Below are positions 32,006-42,925 of a stretch of 64,000 nt of DNA, one piece after another. The first letter of the stretch is position 1. The number at the start of each line of letters is the position of its first letter. Source of the DNA: Apophysomyces variabilis (taxonomy: Eukaryota > Mucoromycota > Mucoromycetes > Mucorales > Mucoraceae); contig MZZL01000408.1 of NCBI GenBank assembly GCA_002749535.1, forward strand, positions 2,372,631 to 2,436,630, read 5' to 3'. The notes beneath the pieces were generated by a model. It saw only the letters and a list, made by a program, of their open reading frames with translations, was not told the origin of the DNA and made no database searches. The position numbers were made by a program, and so were the translations under genes.

Positions 32006-32721
32006 ATGACGCTCACTCGTAACGAATTTGAAGATGCAATCCAATACTTCCTTCAGCAATGTCAGGCATGTCCATTTGAATTGCCTTGGACTATGGCATC
32101 GCATCCCAAGGCAGGATAAAGAAATAGCATAAATACAGGAGTTGACGGGTCCGTCTCTACTTTTAGTTAGGTCACCGATATGTTCATCGAACTACAGTTC
32201 TATCCTACCCACGATCGACTTCTCATGGAACAGATCTCCCTGGCTTGGCGGTGCCAGACGAGCAGCTCGAGGAAGATCCAGCAATCAACCAGCACATGGA
32301 ACCTAAAATGACATTAACACATCACATTGTCTACTCACCAAGCTATCAGATCCCCGTACTTTATTTCAACGCCTATAAGCCTGGTCGGTTTAGATGGGAA
32401 GCGCACTGAAAGAAAAGGTTTTGTTTACCTTTTTCGTTTCTAGAAGGTACCCCTCTTTCTTTGGATGAGATATATGCCTGTGTGGTGCCTGAAACTCTTC
32501 GAGAGGAACTACGGTCATCTCACATTAGTATGCAAGGATCGATTTCACAAGCTGACCATCCGTTGCTTGGTCTTCCTTATTGGTATATCCATCCGTGCGA
32601 AACTCGAACACTTATGCAATCTATACATTGTAACAAAATGGAGGATTACATTAGGACGTGGCTATCTTTTGTGGGCCCTGTTGCCAGCTGTAGAGTATCG
32701 CCGGAATTGTATAGAGCATAG
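32006..32721 (+). CDS. ATG10: Autophagy E2-like enzyme Atg10
   Basis: E2-like enzyme that transfers Atg12 onto Atg5. The ATG at 32006 (MTLTRNEFEDAIQYF) is followed by LGHRYVHRTTVLSYP, PGLAVPDEQLEEDP, HHIVYSPSYQIPVLYFNAY and, after an intron at about 32383-32443, EGTPLSLDEIYACVVPETL. The catalytic motif YWYIHPCETRTLM carries the active Cys in the conserved HPC context. The end is WLSFVGPVASCRVSPELY. About 200 aa, as in the family. The first intron (32112-32168 or so) appears to use a GC donor (AAG/GCAGGA), because this is the only junction that keeps the frame. This is the only autophagy-conjugation gene seen in the window. Confidence 0.88.
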
Positions 32722-33263
32722 AAACTTTCCTGTACTTATTATACAGGACGAACAGAACTCAAGGTACAATTAGATTTTGTACAATAGAGCAGTGTTATTT
32801 CTCCGGAGATTAGTGTTTCTTTGGTGTTCTGTTTTAATTTCTATATGCTCCCCCTTCGTCCTATTGCATACCTCTGCAGGCTGTTGAAAGATGATAGGCG
32901 TCACCCAACGCAATGCTTGACGCGGACATTAAATCGGATATCGGATCAGATGGTCTGTGAAGTGCTGGCGCTCCTTCCCTTTTCTCTCTCTCTTCCCTTT
33001 TTTTTTTATCTTGTTCCATACGAACATAATCAAACATAATAAGTCACTTTTGCAGTTTGGTTGTATGTGAATTCGACAGGCCACGATTTGATCAACTTTA
33101 TTATTCTTGGTTACTAAGCACATCAGCTTTTCACTGTTTAGATTACATAGTGAAACACCGCTTTCCATAATTGGCTGGGCGTGGAAAACCATAAGAGCAC
33201 AAAAAAAATCGTCTTTTCCTTTTTTCTTCATTTGTTTCTGAAACTGTCACTTTGTCTGGAAAA

Positions 33264-33752
33264 ATGATGGCTACAGAAAATAGGACAGAGCGCCGTCGGT
33301 CGTGGTGGTGGAAGAGAAAAAGAACAGAACTCCCTGTGGAAGATAGGCAGAAACGAGACTCATTTCCCTTGACGTTGTCTGAAGGGCAGAATGAATCTTC
33401 TTCCTCGACAAAACGATGTGATATGGCATCTTCCCTGCGAGTGCAACGTTCGAAATCAGATAGATCCAGTATGACTTCCGAAGTTGAATCCAGCGCATCT
33501 ATCTGGAGCAAACCATGGGTGTCCCAACAACTCAAAGATAGCGCATCCTCTACACAAGCAGGAGAAGATGTGAAAAGCGATAAAACAGACCAGAATGATG
33601 ATACTTTTCTATCTTCAAGTCTATCAGAACCACAACCTGTGTCGCGAAGGGGTAGTCTGCAGGTCTTACCGGGAAAGATAAAGGTAAAAAGCAAAGAAAA
33701 GCCTTGTGAACAAAAGGAAAAAAGGAAGTCAACCCCGCCCTTCTTCCGATAA
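33264..33752 (+). CDS. Small Ser/Lys-rich protein, unknown function
   Basis: A single-exon frame of 162 codons beginning at ATG 33264 (MMATENRTERRRSWWWKRK). It has no membrane segment. It is rich in Ser, Lys, Arg and Asp/Glu, with repeated RxxS phosphosite-like patterns (RVQRSKSDRSS, SRRGSLQVLPGKIKVKSK) and an aromatic patch (SWWWKRK). The opposite strand is also open for 231 codons but lacks a good start and is treated as its shadow. Coding status rests on frame length and the clean ATG only, so it may be a lineage-specific regulator or a spurious frame. Confidence 0.5.
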   Translation: MMATENRTERRRSWWWKRKRTELPVEDRQKRDSFPLTLSEGQNESSSSTKRCDMASSLRVQRSKSDRSSMTSEVESSASIWSKPWVSQQLKDSASSTQAGEDVKSDKTDQNDDTFLSSSLSEPQPVSRRGSLQVLPGKIKVKSKEKPCEQKEKRKSTPPFFR

Positions 33753-35689
33753 ATGCTAAATATCGTCGTATGGTTTTTCTTTTTCTTTTTCTTTGAAAAC
33801 TGAAAGGCGGGACTTGGTCGGTTAGTGGGAAGGAGCACTACCCATCAGGAAACAGAAAAAGTTATTGATACGGAACCGCGCCATTCACTCAATGGAAGTG
33901 ATGATCACTCCAGTTTGCGAACCAACTAATGTCATCTCACCAGTTTTAAACGAATCTATTTAGTACAACGGTAATTGCAATAATCAAATAAAAAAGCAAA
34001 AAACAAGAACAACCCGATTTAGAAAAGACGACAATCTTCGGAAGGACTTTTCCAAGGCACTTGGCATGTTTTAGTTGAAGCGAAAATAAACAGCATATGG
34101 TTTGAATGTCGCGGGCTTTTCTTTTCCAATCCAATGAAGCATTAGAGGGATTCGCTTGTGAAAGACCCTTCTTTTCATACTTCCTCTGTATCAGGGTCCA
34201 GATTTTGAGTCAAGCAAAATCCAGCTATGGATACTTGAATGGGAATCAGTTGTGCCTAGGTAGCCAATAACTGTGTGGCAGTGGGGTGCCGACGGTGATA
34301 GAGGTTTCATAACAATCCATAACCTAGGCGACGATAGGATAAGTTTCAGGACGCGTCACCAGTTTTTGTACAATGGGGCTTCCAACGTGTCGTGTCGATA
34401 TGATGGTGAAAAATAATCATTTAATTTACATTCCATTGCCGTATAATACCAATGTTGCTCAGCTCAGCTGGTTCCTATGCGAGTGGAATATGAGAAAATC
34501 CTCTTTTTCTTTCTTGTAACTTCAATGGGCATTCACTTAAAAGTTTGTTGCGTAATGAATCTTTAGGGCAACGATACAAAGAAAACTCTCGGATGCCGCA
34601 TCTGCAGAATATTTTTCGTAGAGGTAACTGCGAGGAAATTCTTTCATCTTCGCTATGTAACTTTTCCCCGATGCGCTTTATAAGTGAATGCCATGTCGCG
34701 GCTACTTATAAGCTAATCATCAGTGTCGACAGCTGCTTCCACTTAAAAGTCAACCACTAGCACGTAAGATTTCCCATTCCTGTCGCGCACAGATAACAAT
34801 CATTCGACCTCCAAGTGGTAGCAGTGCGATCCAAAAGGTTTAATGCAATACTTCGAAAGGCATCTTCAATAAGGCTTACTTGCTAGTTTCCATCTTCATA
34901 AAAGGAGAGTTCTTTCGGCGCGATGTAAAATGTATGTCTTTTATGTAATGTAAAAGGGATGGTCTCGTGTATTTGTGGTCAAGGCGGTACAAGATGTCAT
35001 TGCAAGTGGTCGCATGAGCGGTGTCCCCTGCCAGGTGACGCGGTCTATGTTAAGTTTCGTCGGGACATAGACGGGTAGTGGGCGACAAGGAAGATATAGA
35101 CGGGAAGGGCAGCATCGGAGATCTCGGCATAGATTGTGATTGAGCCTGGTTGCTTTGTGTATTGGCAGTCTTGAAAAGCGAGTTACAACTAACCATGGTT
35201 ACATATTCATATTTAACACCATAGCAATATTTTTCAGTAATATGAAAAGTTTGTTGATGAGCTATGACTGGAACAACTTCTCACAAGCATGATACACAGG
35301 GTCATCTCCCAGCTAGGGTTTGTTCACCCACTTTGATAGCTGTAAGCACTTTATCAAAAAATAGATATTTTTGGGAATAGGGGTTCCATTGCACATCCAA
35401 CACCTAATGACACGCCATTGTCGTCAATTCGCGTGTAAGGCCAAAAAAAGAATTTCGAAGTCGTCTCTCTCTCTCTCTTTCTAGTGGAGTCGGCGGGCAT
35501 TGTCGTCGGCGGTCGATGTCATGCTTCTGCGATCCTGATTGGTCAGATGAGCTCCCTGTCTTCCCTGGCTCCCTTATCTTCCCTCGCGTCGTTTATCTCT
35601 TTTATTTCACATTCTCTTTCTATTTTCGCAAACTACCTTCTATAAAAAATAAGCCACATTATTCAATTTAGAATCGCAACAAGGAAATC
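33753..35689. other. Long promoter region upstream of the WOPR regulator
   Basis: About 1.9 kb with no convincing gene. It includes a 12-bp perfect inverted repeat (34528-34539 and 34681-34692), a CT microsatellite at about 35463-35480 and the TATA box at 35641. Long upstream regions are common for fungal developmental regulators. Confidence 0.45.
35641..35649 (+). promoter_or_regulatory. TATA box of the WOPR regulator
   Basis: TATAAAAAA lies 49 bp upstream of the ATG at 35690, preceded by a pyrimidine-rich tract with a CT microsatellite. Position and sequence fit a core promoter. Confidence 0.6.
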
Positions 35690-36934
35690 ATGTCTATTGT
35701 AGAAACATTTCATGGATATATCGAGACGACTCAGGATGCCTTGCTTCTGTTAGAAGCTTGTCGTCGTCGTTTGTTGCCGAAAATCGCAAGAAGATTGCAT
35801 GAAAAAGAGCGTGAGCTTGTACAAACAGGATCCGTGTTTGTGTTTGACGAAAAAGAATCGGGTAAGTCCTTATCTAGCTTGTCAAGATAGAGAAGGAAAC
35901 GCAAACGATGAAGAGAGTTCCTGCGTGTCTGTCACTCATGATTCATTTACGCTTGTCTACTAGGCATCAAGCGATGGACGGATGGCTTGGTATGGAGCCC
36001 ATCGCGAATCTTAGGAAACTTCTTGATTTATCACGAACTTGAGAAACCGCCGAACAAACGCAAAACACTTGTCAATCGATCACGATCCGGTGTCACGTCG
36101 CCAATACTAACCAAATCACGAGCAAGAGAACGATGTTTGACAGGAAGCCTGGCCCAGACCTACAATCTCAAGCAAGATGGCCTTATTAAAAAGACGATTA
36201 GCCTTGTTGTCAACGGCATGGCCCTGCATATGGTGTCATATTATCAGCCTGAAGATATCATCACCCGACGGCTTCGAACCCCTTCTACGATTCCTGAATT
36301 GGCCAACTTAGATATTTCACCCGAGTTGCTCAATCGCCAGAATTTCCGCATCCCACCGACAATAGAACCTAGTCCACATCAGCAACAGCTTCTGCAGATG
36401 GCAATTGGAGGTAGGTCGGATCGAATAGCAGGGATAAGGGCATGCAGTTCACACTGGTCAACAGGGACAGACACAGAAGAGGGAACACAGCCACATTCGC
36501 CACGGTCAAGTCGACGTATGATGGATAGTACCAAATCCAATTACCGCTCATCTTATCGTTTTCCAGGCTTGCCAGCCGTGGCATTTCATCGCTTCTCGTT
36601 TGATTTGGATGACTCAAAAGTGACTTACGATCAAGCAGGTTATGCCTTAACTGGCTCACCAACAACGCCAGATACTCCCCTTCCTTCCCCTGCTCTGCAC
36701 GGCACTGCATCCGGTCGACCTTATTTTAGAATATATAACCCTGCATCGATCTCGTACTCGATTCAGCCGGCGGACCACATGAGAGACAATGTTAAACTAA
36801 TCGATGCTATTGAACAGAGTCATCCTTGCGGGCCAGCTATATCGTACGATTCCCTGCACCAATCAAACATTACAGCTGTGCGACCAATTCAAGAATATTC
36901 GCTAAAGGAGGAGACATTGCCATGGATGCAATAA
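35690..36934 (+). CDS. Gti1/Pac2-family (WOPR domain) transcription factor
   Basis: DNA-binding regulator of the family that includes Wor1, Ryp1, Gti1 and Pac2, which control morphology and development in fungi. Exon 1 (35690-35859 or so) encodes WOPRa: TFHGYIETTQDALLLLEACR, RRLHEKERELVQTGSVFVFD. After an intron of about 105 bp it continues IKRWTDGLVWSPSRILGNFL, YHELEKP. WOPRb follows: KQDGLIKKTISLVVNGMALH, MVSYYQPEDI. The rest, of about 220 aa, is disordered and rich in Ser, Pro and His, as usual for activation regions. Both WOPR halves and the linker are complete, so the gene appears intact. The target genes cannot be inferred from the window. Confidence 0.93.
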
Positions 36935-37891
36935 AAAGAAGTATAACAGCTATCAACTAGCACCATAACGTATACCACTGTAAAATCCTTTGTTATCGAT
37001 ACCTTCCAGAGTACAGCTTAGAAATCCAAGTTATCTTTTACTGTAGATCGTATTCTATACAGTTAATCTAATATGAACAAAGATCCAATAGTTGGCCAAA
37101 AGATTTGTAAAATGTCAACACATACTTAACAAACCATTTGCTTTCAATAACTAGCAAGCCCTAAATCGTCGAAATAGTAATTAGAAACTCCTGTCGTCTG
37201 TAAACGAACGAATTTTCTTCGGCAAGAACATCTGATTATTTCTCCTGCATAAACAAGTTAGCGATCGGGGAAGTTGACAAATTGGCCATCAAGACCTAGG
37301 ATAACCTTTGTCGTAAATGGTTAATCGGGTAATCTGATAACCCCGTACGTAATTTTTCTGAGAACGGAATGCCCGTCTCATAACCAAATAATAACAGCAC
37401 CTAGTCGATATCTACATGATCGCGCCACAAGATGTCAGTGTCCTGATATGAAACAAACTCCGTACCCAAATATAAATCATATGTTACAGAAGCGGGGAAG
37501 GCTTCGCATCAAAAAGGTGCTTAAACAGTCATCAAAACAGCAACATCTCAGATCCATTCGAGAAATGCTCTGCAGGAATTTTTTCTCGCTCCTCAACAGC
37601 GTCTAGGATTCCAAACAAAGATAGCCAATTGAGAAGAGGTCAAGAAGACTAGGCGCATGATTCGCAGCTGCATCCAAACATTCCCACTTTGGATGAATCT
37701 ATACAGAAGGAAATCCTTGCAAAGGATCACAACTTGAAAAGATATTCACATTGGCTTTGATTGCTATAGAAACAACTAGATAAGATCCAACGCTATCATA
37801 AACGAAGGATGGCTTGCAATATGTATTGCAAAATGCCGAAAATGCTCACGTTGTCTACCAGCGATGCTTATTGACCGGCATCGGTGTTTAA
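36935..37891. other. AT-rich intergenic spacer
   Basis: Nothing recognisable. It presumably holds the WOPR gene terminator and the thiamine pyrophosphokinase promoter. Confidence 0.4.
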
Positions 37892-39115
37892 ATGTACAAG
37901 TCAAATGCTTTGCACTGCCGGTTGAAAGCGGAACATATCATCACAGCAATGGCGATGCCGAATGTCATTACACACTGGTGCCCGGCTAACATATTCGATA
38001 CAGAGAATAAGCCGAACAAGTTTTGTCTTATTTTACTGAATCAACCCCTCATTGACCTCAAAACATTCGACAAACTATGGAGCAACGGTAAGCAGGATAA
38101 CAAGGCAGGGACTTGCAACATTCACTCCATGAACTCTGAAATAGCCCAATTCAAGTTTTGCGCAGATGGTGGTACCAATCGCCTGTACGATGCCTTTGCA
38201 GAACTACCAGAAAAACGCGACCTGTGAGTTCCTGTAGACATATATAAGACGAACTATTAAACCGTGACGTTTTTAGATACATTCCGGATGAAATCCGAGG
38301 TGACCTCGATTCCCTTAGGCCAGAAGTACGATCGTACTACGCCGCTAAGGTTTGCTTTCGTTCGTTTCATTCCATTAGTTTTTGATTTATTAAACTATAT
38401 GAGCTTTTCAGGGGGTCAAGATCACCAGGATAGAAGATCAAGATTCTCATGACTTTATGAAATGCGTATCTTTGTTAAAAGAAAAAGAGGCTGAACTGGG
38501 AAAAACGGTAAAGAGGAAGATTCTTATTTGTACTAGTTGTCTGAACTCTTCGTGCAACAGTTTGATGTCATTGCCCTGCCAGCGTTAGGTGGTCGGTTCG
38601 ATCAGACAATTGCTAGTATCAACATGCTCTATATGATGAAGAACGAGGTTGAAAGAAGAGTTATTTTGCTGAGTCAAGAAAATATTACGATCTTGCTGGA
38701 CAAGGTAAAGAGATGATATGAGTTATATATATTTGGATGGTTTAGGACCTGATCGTGAGATTATTAGGGTAACCATCAGATTCATTGTCGACCTGAATTC
38801 GAAGGTGAGACAAACTACAGATCCTGGGAATTTTGCAGTCATTGACATAGTCCGAAACACTCTATAGGACCCACTTGTGGGATTATGCCTATTGGAGCTC
38901 CAGCTAGGATCACCACAAGAGGTTTAAGGTGGAACCTGAGTAAGTACAAAGTTATTGTTGGTCACCCGAAAAGCTCTAAAATCACTTTTGTAGCCGATCA
39001 TCCGACCCATTTCGGTGGCATGGTGAGCACCTCGAACTTAATCGCCGACAATTTGATAGAAATTGAAACGGATTCACCTCTCGTGTGGACTATTGAAATC
39101 CACATAAACGAATAA
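37892..39115 (+). CDS. THI80: Thiamine pyrophosphokinase
   Basis: Transfers pyrophosphate from ATP to thiamine to make thiamine diphosphate. Spliced exons give KFCLILLNQPLIDLKTFDKLW, KFCADGGTNRLYDAFA, YIPDEIRGDLDSLRPEV (the acidic metal/ATP site), KITRIEDQDSHDFMKCV, DVIALPALGGRFDQTIASIN, LLSQENITILLDK, GNHQIHC, CGIMPIGAPARITTRGLRWN and GGMVSTSNLIADN, which binds thiamine at the dimer interface. Five introns, for example 38226-38277, 38350-38411 and 38509-38560. The first ATG is at 37892; the internal Met at 37949 (MAMPNVITHW) is an equally good start. Complete and of normal size. Confidence 0.92.
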
Positions 39116-39198
39116 TAACAATCTAGAGTTACTGCATGAGATGTACTTTGTCATTTTGGTCATATACCATGCCCACACAATCGTTTTGAAACACCGCG

Positions 39199-39206
39199 TA
39201 TAAAAA
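39199..39206 (+). promoter_or_regulatory. TATA box of the 507-aa orphan
   Basis: TATAAAAA lies only 18 bp before the ATG at 39217 but 63 bp before the next in-frame ATG at 39262. A TATA element cannot serve a start 18 bp away, so it argues for translation from 39262. Confidence 0.5.
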
Positions 39207-39261
39207 TGGCAGGAAGATGGGGAACGTTTTCCCATGTTCATTCATCTACCCCCATTCCTTC

Positions 39262-40785
39262 ATGGCTACCGTCACTCATTCAGAGAAAAACGGTTGTCTG
39301 CTTGATAAAACAGATAGACTTTACGAGCCCCAGGCTGGAGATATATTAAGGGATGAGGACTTACTAAATCTGTTCCATATTATAAAACAAATCCTTCGAA
39401 AAAGACCGGATGCGGAACGACTGGCCAAACTGCTGTTTTGCGTATCGTATGCTCTTGGAGACTGCATCAAATTCTCAAAGCCTGCACACGATGATAAAGT
39501 ATTGTTTGTGTACAACGATGCATCAGTCTGTGCTGTGCGTCTCACGCAGAATAGCTCATGTTGTCCTCCCGCGCGAACGAGAGAAGGAACGGAAGATTGC
39601 TTACAATCCTGGATTCAAGATTCTCCAAAGTCATCCTCGGATTCGTCTATTTTTTCATTAGAAAGATCAGTTTCTACTACTAACACCGTCGATCTTCCGG
39701 TTCTAATCAGCGACGGTGCCACAGAGAATTGTACCATTCGATCATACACCCATTTCCGTCCTGTGTACCGTAAATCGTTTCCTGACCGCGAATCTATATG
39801 CCCAAATGAATCAAACTCAGAGCTAATGGAGCCAACACAACGCGGATTCTACTATCAGGATGGCCGTCTTTCACGCGAACCTGTGCTATTACAACGCTTT
39901 GCAGAGCAAGGAGTATTAACGCAAGCATCTATCATTCGTAAACGCAAACGACTATACAGTGATTCCTCCTTACCATCCATTCTCCCTATGAAAAAGCCCA
40001 AAATCCCTCATCGCCATGGTGAATTCGAACAACGTCGGGATGATATCATTCAACGTATGAAAAATATCACCCTACAGGAGCTGGAACAGAAAGCGCGAAA
40101 CCTTCCGGCAGACTTTTGTCTTTCTATAGATTGTGCCGAACCTCTACCCTCCTCATATCATCCCGATCAGGTTGCTGAACTACTCAAACCCAGTTTACGT
40201 ATTCTTATACATTATTCAAACATGAAACCACATCTCGACAACGGCATGAACCAAAACGGCATTTTCTATAACACAGACTATTTCAAATTGTATATGGCAT
40301 TCGAACAATTTCAGAATCGGTTTGCTACGCTGTTCCCAGATCAGTTGGCTAAACCGGATGAAAACGAAAAAGACAAGGAACGCAACACAAACATGAAAGC
40401 ATACAGGACCTGGATAGAACCATTGCTAGCAGGAAATAACTGGGCAGCTTTCCGGAGAAACATTGTGGTGGGCGAGCGAATACATTACCTTACCAAAGTG
40501 GTCGGTCAGGGTGTCTTGCTAATGACAAAAGAATTAAGCGGATCTAAACTGCATCTCACGTTCACGAATAACGAATGGGACGAGTTTATTCATGGTCTAG
40601 AAGATGGACGATGGGACCATTTATCCTCCAGCGAGGAAGGGTTAGCGTCTGAACTACGGTCAAAGTTGGCGACCGACTATTGGTTTCATTGGGATGGTTT
40701 CGTCGTCTCTCCGGAAGAGCGACGAAACACTCAGCTGCTGCAACCAAGAAATGCTACGGAGAAAACAACTGAATATCCACGATAA
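39262..40785 (+). CDS. Intronless protein of about 507 aa, unknown function
   Basis: One uninterrupted frame in a window where nearly every other gene is split. The start at 39262 (MATVTHSEKNGCLLDK) is chosen over 39217 because of the TATA position. The first third is folded-looking (DILRDEDLLNLFHIIKQIL, AKLLFCVSYALGDCIKF). A Ser-rich linker and a basic patch (IRKRKRLYSD, KKPKIPHRH) follow. The C-terminal half has long helices and conserved-looking blocks (MKNITLQELEQKARNLPADF, ILIHYSNMKPHLDNGM, AYRTWIEPLLAGNNWAAF, RRNIVVGERIHYLTKVVGQG). The AFRRNIVVGERIHYL segment is typical of well-conserved fungal proteins, but I cannot assign a family. No signal peptide or membrane helix is seen; a nuclear location is possible. 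Confidence 0.75.
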   Translation: MATVTHSEKNGCLLDKTDRLYEPQAGDILRDEDLLNLFHIIKQILRKRPDAERLAKLLFCVSYALGDCIKFSKPAHDDKVLFVYNDASVCAVRLTQNSSCCPPARTREGTEDCLQSWIQDSPKSSSDSSIFSLERSVSTTNTVDLPVLISDGATENCTIRSYTHFRPVYRKSFPDRESICPNESNSELMEPTQRGFYYQDGRLSREPVLLQRFAEQGVLTQASIIRKRKRLYSDSSLPSILPMKKPKIPHRHGEFEQRRDDIIQRMKNITLQELEQKARNLPADFCLSIDCAEPLPSSYHPDQVAELLKPSLRILIHYSNMKPHLDNGMNQNGIFYNTDYFKLYMAFEQFQNRFATLFPDQLAKPDENEKDKERNTNMKAYRTWIEPLLAGNNWAAFRRNIVVGERIHYLTKVVGQGVLLMTKELSGSKLHLTFTNNEWDEFIHGLEDGRWDHLSSSEEGLASELRSKLATDYWFHWDGFVVSPEERRNTQLLQPRNATEKTTEYPR

Positions 40786-40980
40786 ACTTGTTAAACCATG
40801 TTCCTCGGAAATTTTCTCGCAATAGTTTTCGTGTGCTTATGTGGAATGGAACAGTGAAATACGAGAACGGTTTCAATTTACGCAATGATTACGGAAAACA
40901 ATGTAGATATATATTAAATATAGTATTGAAAGATTAAACTTTTAGTAGAAAAAGCGAAACTATACAACATATTCGTCGAG

Positions 40981-42925
40981 TTAGAGATAAAAAGAAATTG
41001 AAAACACATTGAATATTACCTGTTCACCGTCTCGCTTTTCATTATGGCCGCGACGACAGTTTTCTTTGTACAAGCAATACCCTGTCAAACCAGCAACAAA
41101 GGCAGCTGTCAAAGCACAAGCCAAATTCACACACTTACCAAAAACTATGCATATGGTATTAGCAACTTCCATGCTGTTCCCCAAGCCTTTTTCTGTTTTA
41201 CCGTAGTGTGGTCCATCTGTATCAGGGAAAATATACGCTGCAATGACACCGCCTACATTACCAATCATAACTACCATGGCAACCGCTGTTGCTCTGATTG
41301 CCAGATCTGGAAAATTGATGCTTGACCAGCCTACAACTGCCGCAGCTAGGGAAAGCAGTTCTGTTTTAGAAAGACTCATATCCCAGTTGTCATGGTTTTC
41401 TTACCTTGAAATGCGATACCTCCGACCAGGATGAATATAGCTGCATACAGGCCTGAAACAGAATGTTTAAATCCGTCATCTAGATTGATAAGGTAGGAAC
41501 AAACCCATGGGATTTTGAAGGAACAGGAGTAAAAGGTACCCCAAGGCGACCAGTAACAAGCCAAAAACGATCAATGGAGAGCGCTTGCGATAGCGGTCGG
41601 TCAGAAGGCCACCTGTCAACGTCATGATAGCAGCCCACACACCCGGAGGTGCTGTTAATAGTTGTGATGTACTACTGGAAAACCCAAAACCTATTGTTGT
41701 TTCGTTTTTTGTTACAAGCAAACAAATAGAGAGCTGAGCGACTATGCTGGGACTTTTCTTTTTTCTCTCTATGGCACTTACCATGGATGATGACTGGAAA
41801 AAACACCACGGCACTTGTCATATTCACTGCAGTAAGCAAATAGACCGCTCCAAAGGCCCAGACCTTCCAATCCTTGATCACAGTCAAGAGTGTTTGGAGC
41901 GTGATGTGCGTTTCTGGCTGCGGGGGTATGCGACTTCTCTGCAATGCCTTCTGCTCATCCGATAACCATGTCACTCCGTCCACCTCATCGAATAAGCAGA
42001 AGAATGATAAAATGCTGAAAAGAATCGTAGGCACACCTTCAAATATGAATAGGAACTGCCAGCCTGCCAAACCCCATGTGCCAGAGAGACGCATGGCCAG
42101 GTAGGCTATTGGTCCTGATGCAATAGCGGCCAAACTGGCGGTCGAGAGTAATAGCGCCAAACGCAGGCCAAGCTCCTGAGGTTTGTAGATCTGAGAAAGT
42201 TTATACAACACGCCAGGGATATATCCACTTTCAGCAGCCCTGTTTTTTTTTTACAAAAAAAAAAGAAATAGAAAGAATTATTGTTAGATAAGTCTTTTGT
42301 AAAAAGCTATATCTTCCTCCTTGATTCCTAGGTTCGATAAACCTTACCCTAACAGAAATCTGGCGATAACAAGACCCTTGAAACCAGTAGAAAACGCCAT
42401 GGCTACTGTAACAAAGCCCCAGAACATCATAAGTGATGAAAGCCAGAGTGTCGCACTGGTACGCTTTAATACTATATTGGATGGCACTTCGCAGATAATC
42501 TGGATTAAGTTCTATAGTCAGACCAAACAAAGACGCGACAATAGGGGTGTTTCACAGAATACTTACGTAGGTAATGAAGAATGCAGAAATAGCTGCACTG
42601 AGTTCCACTGAAGTAAGCTAACATCCCGATTTTTATCAAAAACGCTTGAATAAGCCAATGAGGAAAAATAGATGAGACAAGTGCTTACATGGAGGTCTTC
42701 TTGTATGCCTGCAAGTCTAGTGAGGGTAGATGACGATTAGAACAGTTTAATCCAAATAAGGAAAGCAAAATCTTACTCTGCGTTACCCAGATTGGCTCGA
42801 TCTAGATAATCCATGAAGAAGAAGCAACAGAGAAGCGGTAGTAAGCGGATATCTATTTGTCGCACCAGAGACTTCTCTAGGTCTGGGTTAATGCTGGTAT
42901 CTGCCGATTCAACTTGATGTTTCAT
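40981..42925 (-). CDS. MFS transporter, ACS/allantoate-permease-like family
   Basis: Twelve-helix secondary transporter of the anion:cation symporter type (Dal5/Tna1-like in fungi; substrates are often carboxylates, nicotinate or allantoate). The ATG at 42925 (MKHQVESADTSINPD) leads to LPLLCCFFFMDYLDRANLGNA, the conserved D-x-x-D-R-A-N-x-G-N-A motif of the family's first helix. Later blocks are FEVPSNIVLKRT, ARFLLGAAESGYIPGVLY, LAGWQFLFIFEGVPTI, GGLLTDRYRKRSPLIVFG, LYAAIFILVGGIAFQ, FPDLAIRATAVAMVVMIGN and YIFPDTDGPHYGKT. About eight introns. All family landmarks are present and it seems intact. The substrate is not predictable. Confidence 0.9.

Noticed and set aside
33143..33838. 231-codon - strand frame opposite the Ser-rich gene
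   Set aside because: No convincing ATG or domain, Phe/Ser-rich low-complexity composition; it mirrors the + strand frame at 33264-33752.
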